This document shows positions 1 through 6,856 of a stretch of 6,856 bases of DNA, in pieces. The stretch is taken from positions 1-6,856 of the forward strand of contig CAMBEY010000158.1 of the NCBI GenBank assembly GCA_945865705.1. Direction: 5' to 3'. The notes beneath the pieces were generated by a model. The model was not told the DNA's origin, did not search any database, and saw only the letters and a program-made list of their open reading frames with translations. Source of the stretch: Candidatus Sulfopaludibacter sp. SbA3. Its GTDB lineage: Bacteria > Acidobacteriota > Terriglobia > 2-12-FULL-54-10. The number at the start of each line of letters is the position of its first letter. Position 1 is the first letter of the stretch. A program made the position numbers and the translations under genes.

Positions 1-382
1 CAATGGGCGGGCCGATGTATTGATCAAAATCCGGCAGGATTTTCGAGACCGGCACGGTGCTGGTGGGAAATTTAGTAGGCGCTCCTGTCCGCATTGCACC
101 CATGGCGGGAGGAATGGCCGCGCCGTCTTTCGTCACCAGTTGCGTGCAGACGCCGTCGTAGGCTTTCGCGCGATTGATGTACGCCTGCACCAATCCCTGG
201 CAGGTGATCTGCCCGGCTCGGATCGCGCTGTGAATGTCGGTGATCGTCGCTTCCTGAAGATGGAACTCACCCTGCGCGACGCCTGATGTAGGCGCAGCGA
301 CGAGCAGCAACACAGCCATCGCCAGCCACTGCACGCGACTCGCAAATGCACCAACCATTTTGAATTCAGTCTTGTTCACCAT
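1..382 (-). CDS. Secreted amidase-signature family protein, N-terminal part (3' end outside window)
   Basis: The first 127 codons of a longer gene that runs off the left edge. Residues 1-36 form a signal peptide: a short basic start, a hydrophobic core at about 19-30, and a likely cut after GVA (34-36). Residues 42-76 resemble the N-terminal helices of amidase-signature enzymes, with the pattern 'TI.DIHSAI.AGQIT...LVQAYINRAKAYDG'. The following segment (CTQLVTKDG, IPPA, GAP near 79-102) resembles secreted amidases annotated in Acidobacteria and Proteobacteria. Family members hydrolyse amide bonds with a Ser-cisSer-Lys triad; that part lies outside the window, so activity and substrate cannot be judged. 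I chose the ATG at 382 because AGGGAG lies 8 nt upstream. An in-frame ATG at 358 is an alternative that would remove eight residues. The gene is preceded by a 452-bp gap and probably has its own promoter. Confidence 0.75.
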   Translation of the reverse strand, partial: MVNKTEFKMVGAFASRVQWLAMAVLLLVAAPTSGVAQGEFHLQEATITDIHSAIRAGQITCQGLVQAYINRAKAYDGVCTQLVTKDGAAIPPAMGAMRTGAPTKFPTSTVPVSKILPDFDQYIGPPI

Positions 383-390
383 ATGTCGCT

Positions 391-396
391 CTCCCT
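391..396 (-). promoter_or_regulatory. Ribosome binding site deciding the amidase start
   Basis: AGGGAG on the minus strand sits 8 nt before the ATG at 382. The in-frame ATG at 358 has no comparable purine run at that distance, so this site favours the longer protein. Confidence 0.6.
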
Positions 397-598
397 CTCG
401 CCTCGCGGATTTGCGCGGCCACGCAAACTCGTCGCCCATCCCTTGCCACTCGTTACAGTTCAACCTGCTAACGGCAGATGGAGCTGAGTGCGCCACATGC
501 TCGGATCGGGAATCGGCTAGTAATCCTCAGCCTAGGGCATGCACCGGGAATGGCAACTTCGCGGGTGGAGTTGATTCTGAAACCACATACCGTCTCAT

Positions 599-627
599 CG
601 GGTGCTTCCGCAATCGACTGTTGGCGG
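599..627 (+). repeat. Left terminal inverted repeat of the 170-bp element
   Basis: Begins CGGGTGCTTCCGCAATCGA (599-617), identical to the reverse complement of 750-768. The match continues as C/G-TGTTG-GC/TT-GG to 627, with mismatches at 618, 624 and 625. Confidence 0.8.
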
Positions 628-739
628 AATCAGTATAACCCTATAATCTTCAACATGTTGCTGGAAGAAATAGCCTTTACCGTTCTGGAATTTGCAAAAT
701 AAAGAATAAGCCTATTTATTTGTTAGAGATCGGGAGGAA

Positions 740-768
740 CCAACAACACTCGATTGCGGAAGCACCCG
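740..768 (-). repeat. Right terminal inverted repeat of the 170-bp element
   Basis: Read on the minus strand from 768 it repeats the left end: 19 identical bases, then a further ten with three mismatches (at 749, 743 and 742). A 112-bp AT-rich interior separates the copies. Confidence 0.8.
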
Positions 769-834
769 TTTATATTGTGTGCTCCATGTGGGACATAGGG
801 CAGTGCCGAACTTCTAAGGATTGTTGGCAAATAG

Positions 835-3543
<2,709 letters not shown>

Positions 3544-3634
3544 ATCATTTCACTCCGGGCCATTCCGGGAACCAGAATAGCAGAATACCGTAGGGAGGAG
3601 TGGATGGGAGAGCGCCGCGGACATGCAGGAAGAA

Positions 3635-3877
3635 TCATTCGCTCGATGCCAGCGTAATCTCATCGTGCCAAATCAGCGACAAGAGGAAGAGCAGCACTCC
3701 CAGGACGACCAGCGGAGTGCCGATGATTAGAAAGCTCATAAAGGCCAGAGGATGAATCCAGAGGTGAGACAGTATTTGGATCAGCAGACCGGCGGCGACG
3801 ATGACGCCGGCAGCGGAGAGCCTGCGCTCTGTCCTGGTGCGCTTTGTGTTGGCGGGGAAACGCGACCGTTCCGGCAT
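3635..3877 (-). CDS. Small two-helix membrane protein, translationally coupled to the tetraheme cytochrome
   Basis: An 80-residue protein I do not recognise. A very basic N-terminus (R/K-rich through residue 19) is followed by two hydrophobic segments at about 21-41 and 44-69, then a short acidic tail (WHDEITLASSE). The basic head suggests that both ends lie in the cytoplasm, forming a helical hairpin in the inner membrane. It has no heme motif and no cysteine. The ATG at 3877 overlaps the stop of the upstream cytochrome gene by one base (TGATG), and AAGGAG lies 8 nt before it inside that gene. A GTG at 3880 is the alternative start. Coupling implies that it is made in step with the tetraheme cytochrome, so it may be a subunit, assembly factor or membrane anchor for it. 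That role is inferred from position only. Confidence 0.75.
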   Translation of the reverse strand: MPERSRFPANTKRTRTERRLSAAGVIVAAGLLIQILSHLWIHPLAFMSFLIIGTPLVVLGVLLFLLSLIWHDEITLASSE

Positions 3878-4509
3878 CACGGAGTCTCCTTCCAGAAGGT
3901 GGCGTCATTGATATTGCCCACGTCATGAATGAAGTCGTGACATCCGCTAGACATGCAGGACTGCTCGCTGGACTTCAGCCGTTTCACCAGATCGGCGTCG
4001 CGGAGATGAGCCGACTCTTCTTCAAATGACCGGGACCCTTCGTGGCAATGGAGGCATGTGCTATTGGGAAATGGAGAGTAAAGTCTAATTTCCGCGGGCT
4101 TGGGGATGGCACCGAAATACTGCACGTATACGTGGCGCAACCCGCGCCATTTCGACGACACGCCACCGAAGTAAGTGTAGTCACTGTGGCAGGTGAAGCA
4201 GGCCTGTTCGCGCGGGATGCGCCGGTTCTGAAAATGCGCGGCGGGCAGATAACCCGGATCGTCAATGTGCAGGCTGCGCCCATGGTCCGCCATCACGTGA
4301 CAAGATAGGCAGAACTGAGTTTGTTTGGAGCTTTCCATCTGCGCGCTGCCGCCAGTCCATGTGGCAAGCAATGGAAACACGAACAACGCCACAAAGGCGA
4401 AAACCTTGCCGCCCCGCGCACGCGTCAATTCAGGCCGGAAAGCAACCAGCAGCACGAGCGCCAAGGCCATGCCGGTGAACAACGCGCCGATTGTCGCCAG
4501 ACTCAGCAT
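3877..4509 (-). CDS. NapC/NirT-type membrane-anchored tetraheme cytochrome c
   Basis: 210 residues. Two hydrophobic helices (about 5-24 and 36-52) joined by a basic loop (RPELTRARGGK) precede a heme domain, which places the N-terminus and the hemes in the periplasm. There are four heme-attachment sites: CLSCH (67-71), CFTCH (104-108), CLHCH (152-156) and an expanded CMSSGCH (185-191, CX4CH). The first reads CXXCHXM (Met73), a feature of NapC/NrfH proteins in which the Met relates to a high-spin quinol-proximal heme. The family oxidises menaquinol or ubiquinol and passes electrons to periplasmic partners, so this is the likely quinol-to-periplasm entry point of the cluster. Two membrane helices instead of the usual single N-terminal anchor is unusual. 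The ATG at 4509 has AGGT 7 nt upstream and follows the monoheme cytochrome by 38 nt. The family is clear; the electron acceptor is inferred from neighbours. Confidence 0.85.
   Translation of the reverse strand: MLSLATIGALFTGMALALVLLVAFRPELTRARGGKVFAFVALFVFPLLATWTGGSAQMESSKQTQFCLSCHVMADHGRSLHIDDPGYLPAAHFQNRRIPREQACFTCHSDYTYFGGVSSKWRGLRHVYVQYFGAIPKPAEIRLYSPFPNSTCLHCHEGSRSFEEESAHLRDADLVKRLKSSEQSCMSSGCHDFIHDVGNINDATFWKETP
3886..3891 (-). promoter_or_regulatory. Ribosome binding site inside the tetraheme cytochrome gene
   Basis: AAGGAG on the minus strand, formed by the last codons of the cytochrome gene, sits 8 nt before the overlapping ATG at 3877. It supports the 80-residue start and translational coupling. 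Confidence 0.65.
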
Positions 4510-4547
4510 TCGTTAGACCTATGCAAAAATGCACCTCTATTTACCGG

Positions 4548-4898
4548 CTATTTCTTTTTCGCAAGCTCGCGCAGGTGCGCCACTTGAGCCTTCACGCCGT
4601 CTGGCCCGAATTCCTGCTCGTACCCAGGCATGTCCTTGCCTTTGCCCTTGGCGATGATGTCGAGCAGTTGCGCGTCCGTCAGCTTTTGAATCTCCGCCGA
4701 GCGCAGGTCCTTGAGCTTGAATCTTTTTCCGCGCGCCGTCTGTCCCGCGCCGTCAACGCCGTGGCAGATCGCGCAGGTGTCCTTATATACATCCTCCGTG
4801 GTGGCGGCAAAGGAGATGGCTGGCGCCAGGAGAAGTGTTACAGAAAGAAGCAGCGAAAGACTTCCAGATTCAAAGCAGCTTGGTTGCGATTGTGACAT
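4548..4898 (-). CDS. Small secreted monoheme cytochrome c (class I type)
   Basis: A 116-residue precursor. Residues 1-31 are a signal peptide with hydrophobic core at about 14-28 and a likely cut after SFA (29-31), leaving roughly 85 residues. The heme site is CAICH (42-46), followed by GVDGAGQ, the usual opening of small diheme/monoheme class I domains. Met90 in GKDMPGY is the probable axial ligand, and the C-terminal helix at about 101-113 is also typical. It should act as a periplasmic one-electron shuttle, plausibly between the NapC-type protein and an outer-membrane partner. I chose the ATG at 4898: GGGGAG lies 7 nt upstream and the signal peptide is then of normal length. A TTG at 4925 in the same frame would add nine polar residues and abut the barrel stop. 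The gene starts 27 nt after the barrel ends, consistent with one operon. Confidence 0.88.
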   Translation of the reverse strand: MSQSQPSCFESGSLSLLLSVTLLLAPAISFAATTEDVYKDTCAICHGVDGAGQTARGKRFKLKDLRSAEIQKLTDAQLLDIIAKGKGKDMPGYEQEFGPDGVKAQVAHLRELAKKK

Positions 4899-4905
4899 GT
4901 GCCTT

Positions 4906-4911
4906 CTCCCC
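4906..4911 (-). promoter_or_regulatory. Ribosome binding site of the monoheme cytochrome
   Basis: GGGGAG on the minus strand lies 7 nt before the ATG at 4898 and favours it over the upstream TTG at 4925. Confidence 0.55.
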
Positions 4912-4925
4912 AACACGGATGACAA

Positions 4926-6856
4926 CTAAAAATCCCTCGTCCAGCGAATCGTCAGCAGATTCGCGCTGAAGTTATTACTTCTTACGATCTCTTCGATGTA
5001 ATAGGTACGTTGCAAGTCTACTGCAATTCTTCCCGCCGCCGGAACGTCGTAATGGACCGTGGCCGTGGCGTAGGGAAACTTCAGAGGGCCGTAGTTGGGC
5101 GGCTCGCCGCTGATCTCCCCGCGCCCCGTGGCGCGCACATAGTTGCCGCTGAAGCTAACGCCGAGCCGGGCTGCGGGGTTCGCCGAAAACCCGGCCTGCC
5201 AGGTGCGGCTCACCGATTGATCCCGCCACAGAACGTCGAGCGGCGCCGTGCCGCGCAGAAACGTGACATCTGACGTGGCGAAGTGGCTATCGTAGGAAAA
5301 TCCGGCGAATAGTGAAAGACGTTCATTTTGCCGATAGGTTACGTTCGTTGAAGTAATGCGCATATTGTTCTGGAAATTCGATTCGTCGAAATGCCGGTTG
5401 CGCAAAGTCAGGCCACTCTCAATCCAGAGCTTCTCCCAGGGATGCAAACGCGCGGAGAGTCGCGAGCGGACATCGGTTTGGGGACTGATTCGGGTATACG
5501 ATGTGCCGTCGGTGGTGCTGGTGAAATCGCCGCGCAGCGAGATTTTACTGGAAGGCTGATAGTACACGTTGAGAATGGGGGAGACGGTGTTGATGACCTT
5601 GCTGGGAATGTTCTGGACAACTCCGCCTTCCCGGACCTCCACGTCGCGATGGTAGTAGCGCAGCCCGGCGCGGATACCCACATCACGGCGGGGAATGAAC
5701 TCCAAGTTCAATTCGCTCTGATGCGATTGAACGTCCCAAAGGTAGTCCACTTCGCCAGCAATCGGAGCCGCGTCCGCAACGCCGTGGAAGTCTCCCCGGT
5801 TTTCCGATGAGGAATTCGTAAAGCGGTAATCGAATAGCACGTTCCACCAATCCCGGACTTTATACGTCAACCCTTGATCGAGTATATGCGTGGGCTCGGT
5901 GACCTCCGTGCGAGTACTCAGAGAAATTGCATAGCTGACAAATGGCGGGGTTGTGGCACCGCTGGCGCTGGCCCGAGCCAGACCATTAAATCCGGCATCC
6001 AGCGAAGCGGGCCCGCGGAAGCGGAAGAATGTGTATCCCCCGCGCAGGTCGAGCGCAGCGTTGGGAGAGCCGTTGTAGGAAAATTCGCTGACGGGCGTTT
6101 TCAATTGCCGCGAATCGCTCCAGGAGATCAGCCGGGCCAGCTCCCCGGCGGTGGCCGCCTCGCCGACGTTGATGCTGCGCTGAGGTGAAGCCGTATTGTT
6201 GCCACGGATGATGCTGTCAAATGCCTGATAGCCGATGCGATAGTGCGCGTTCCAGTTCTTGCGCGTGTAGTCCACGCTTCCCGTCGCGCGGTTGGATGTC
6301 TCGCTCAATGGCGCGGCCACGTAGTAGGGGTTGGCGCGCGCGAATGATCCCCACGCCGCTGGCGCGGCAAAATAGTCGATGGTGCGCGTCGAGAAATTCA
6401 TTCCATCGCGCGTATTGCGAAAATACTCAAATCCGAAACGCAGTTGATTGGTCGCCCGCAGATTGAAGTTTATCGAGCCCATCTTGCGCACCGTGGACCA
6501 GTCGTGATTAGTAGTCAGTCCTGTGATGCCGATGGGGAGTGCGGCCTGATCATCGCGATCCCAGACGTAGGTGCTCTGGCGATAGCTGACGCGCAGGTCA
6601 TAGAGTCCGGCTTTGCGCACGGAGAACTGCCCGCCGGGAAACGGGTCGCCACCCAGCCCGCTCAGCGTGAGCGAGTAATCATCGGCGAACCGCGCGCCTT
6701 TCGATTCCGCCTGGCCGATTAGATTAAAGTCCAGCAGGCGGAATCCATCGCGCAGATTAAACAACTGCTGGTATTCCTCGCGGCGGCCTTTGATGTTGGC
6801 GAACCGGTAGCCCGCCGTAACGGACCCTTGATTCTGGAATCCGCCGAAGGTCAGAG
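4926..6856 (-). CDS. Outer-membrane beta-barrel protein of MtrB/PioB style (5' end outside window)
   Basis: The last 642 residues of a protein that enters from the right edge; its start and signal peptide are not visible. The frame is open to the edge, so an internal TTG near 6764 is not the start. The chain is a succession of alternating polar/hydrophobic strands rich in Tyr, Phe, Arg and Gly and linked by turns, with no long hydrophobic helix, and it ends in Phe (IRWTRDF), the C-terminal signal of barrels assembled by BamA. The first visible part (GYRF, REEYQQLFNLRDGF at 25-38, then the 'GGQFSVRKAGLYDLRVSY' stretch) follows the layout I know from MtrB/PioB barrels: an EYRDL-like motif, then a G.YR.L.Y strand. 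MtrB-type barrels hold a periplasmic multiheme cytochrome and pass electrons across the outer membrane. Cytochrome genes directly downstream support that role. A different large porin or receptor remains possible, since no cytochrome partner gene is in view. Confidence 0.7.
   Translation of the reverse strand, partial: LTFGGFQNQGSVTAGYRFANIKGRREEYQQLFNLRDGFRLLDFNLIGQAESKGARFADDYSLTLSGLGGDPFPGGQFSVRKAGLYDLRVSYRQSTYVWDRDDQAALPIGITGLTTNHDWSTVRKMGSINFNLRATNQLRFGFEYFRNTRDGMNFSTRTIDYFAAPAAWGSFARANPYYVAAPLSETSNRATGSVDYTRKNWNAHYRIGYQAFDSIIRGNNTASPQRSINVGEAATAGELARLISWSDSRQLKTPVSEFSYNGSPNAALDLRGGYTFFRFRGPASLDAGFNGLARASASGATTPPFVSYAISLSTRTEVTEPTHILDQGLTYKVRDWWNVLFDYRFTNSSSENRGDFHGVADAAPIAGEVDYLWDVQSHQSELNLEFIPRRDVGIRAGLRYYHRDVEVREGGVVQNIPSKVINTVSPILNVYYQPSSKISLRGDFTSTTDGTSYTRISPQTDVRSRLSARLHPWEKLWIESGLTLRNRHFDESNFQNNMRITSTNVTYRQNERLSLFAGFSYDSHFATSDVTFLRGTAPLDVLWRDQSVSRTWQAGFSANPAARLGVSFSGNYVRATGRGEISGEPPNYGPLKFPYATATVHYDVPAAGRIAVDLQRTYYIEEIVRSNNFSANLLTIRWTRDF

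Larger units (their letters stand above)
599..768. mobile_element. MITE-like or IS-relic element with long terminal inverted repeats
   Basis: The two ends are inverted copies: 599-627 on the plus strand matches the reverse complement of 740-768 at 26 of 29 positions, with the outer 19 bases identical. The interior (628-739) is 34% GC by hand count, well below its surroundings, and has no plausible transposase. Small size, long terminal repeats, AT-rich non-coding interior and an intergenic position are the usual marks of a miniature inverted-repeat element mobilised in trans. I found no clear target-site duplication: the bases flanking the repeats (CTCAT on the left, TTTAT on the right) do not match exactly. 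An old insertion or a large structured regulatory hairpin are alternatives. Confidence 0.55.
383..834. other. 452-bp intergenic region between the ATPase stop and the amidase start
   Basis: No coding sequence is supported here. The short frames that cross it have no recognisable protein features. It must hold the 3' end of the ATPase transcript and the amidase promoter, but I could not identify a convincing sigma-70 pair reading leftward, nor a hairpin followed by a T-run. What it does hold is a 170-bp AT-rich segment bounded by long inverted repeats (599-768) and a short patch resembling a conserved 16S rRNA stretch (about 509-551). Base composition changes sharply: by hand count 481-600 is 57% GC, while 628-739 is 34% GC. 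Confidence 0.8.

Noticed and set aside
133..354. Minus-strand frame starting at TTG 354
   Set aside because: It overlaps the amidase frame, whose translation has a signal peptide and family-like sequence running to the window edge; the TTG frame has neither.
642..647. TATAAT on the plus strand inside the inverted-repeat element
   Set aside because: A perfect -10 word in AT-rich DNA, but the hexamer 17 bases upstream (TGTTGG) is a poor -35 and no plus-strand gene follows.
360..702. Two overlapping plus-strand frames in the intergenic gap
   Set aside because: Neither has protein-like features. They run through the rRNA-like patch and the left inverted repeat, so they are more likely chance openings.
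780..805. Small hairpin after the ATPase stop (ATGT-CCC-ACAT core on the minus strand)
   Set aside because: Only about six pairs including a wobble and no T-run after it, so it is not a supportable rho-independent terminator.
3544..3634. Possible ATPase promoter with a repeated TATTCT on the minus strand
   Set aside because: No matching -35 at a proper distance. The 91-nt gap is equally compatible with read-through from the cytochrome genes.
4521..4533. ATGCAAAAATGCA just upstream of the tetraheme cytochrome start
   Set aside because: The arms are the self-complementary TGCA word, too short to support an operator or hairpin.
4491..4895. Plus-strand open frame opposite the monoheme cytochrome
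   Set aside because: It is antisense to a gene with a clear signal peptide and heme motif, and shows no domain or start signal of its own.

Overview
The window looks like a piece of a GC-rich Gram-negative chromosome, probably from the Acidobacteriota. That placement is an inference from the style of the outer-membrane barrel and of the secreted amidase; no marker gene is present to prove it. All six genes I can support lie on the minus strand, so the natural reading order runs from the right end of the window to the left.

Right half (about 3635-6856): a compact run of envelope and electron-transfer genes. It begins with a large outer-membrane beta-barrel of MtrB/PioB style, whose N-terminus lies beyond the right edge. 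Next come a small secreted monoheme cytochrome c (27 nt after the barrel), a membrane-anchored tetraheme cytochrome of NapC/NirT type (38 nt further) and an 80-residue two-helix membrane protein whose start codon overlaps the tetraheme stop. Read together they suggest a route for electrons from the quinol pool (NapC-type protein) through the periplasm (monoheme cytochrome) towards the outer membrane (barrel). This may be a porin-cytochrome conduit for extracellular electron transfer. The multiheme cytochrome expected inside such a barrel is not in the window and would have to lie to the right.

Middle (835-3543): a complete 902-residue P-type ATPase of the SERCA-like P2A class, probably a Ca2+ efflux pump. 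It follows the small membrane protein by 91 nt on the same strand.

Left end (1-834): a 452-bp gap, then the first 127 residues of a secreted amidase-signature protein that runs off the left edge. The gap contains the clearest non-genic structure in the window: 29-bp terminal inverted repeats (26/29 matching, first 19 perfect) bounding a 170-bp AT-rich segment (599-768). It looks like a miniature inverted-repeat transposable element or the relic of an insertion sequence. A weak 16S-rRNA-like patch lies just to its left. I see no tRNA, intact rRNA, CRISPR array or convincing rho-independent terminator.
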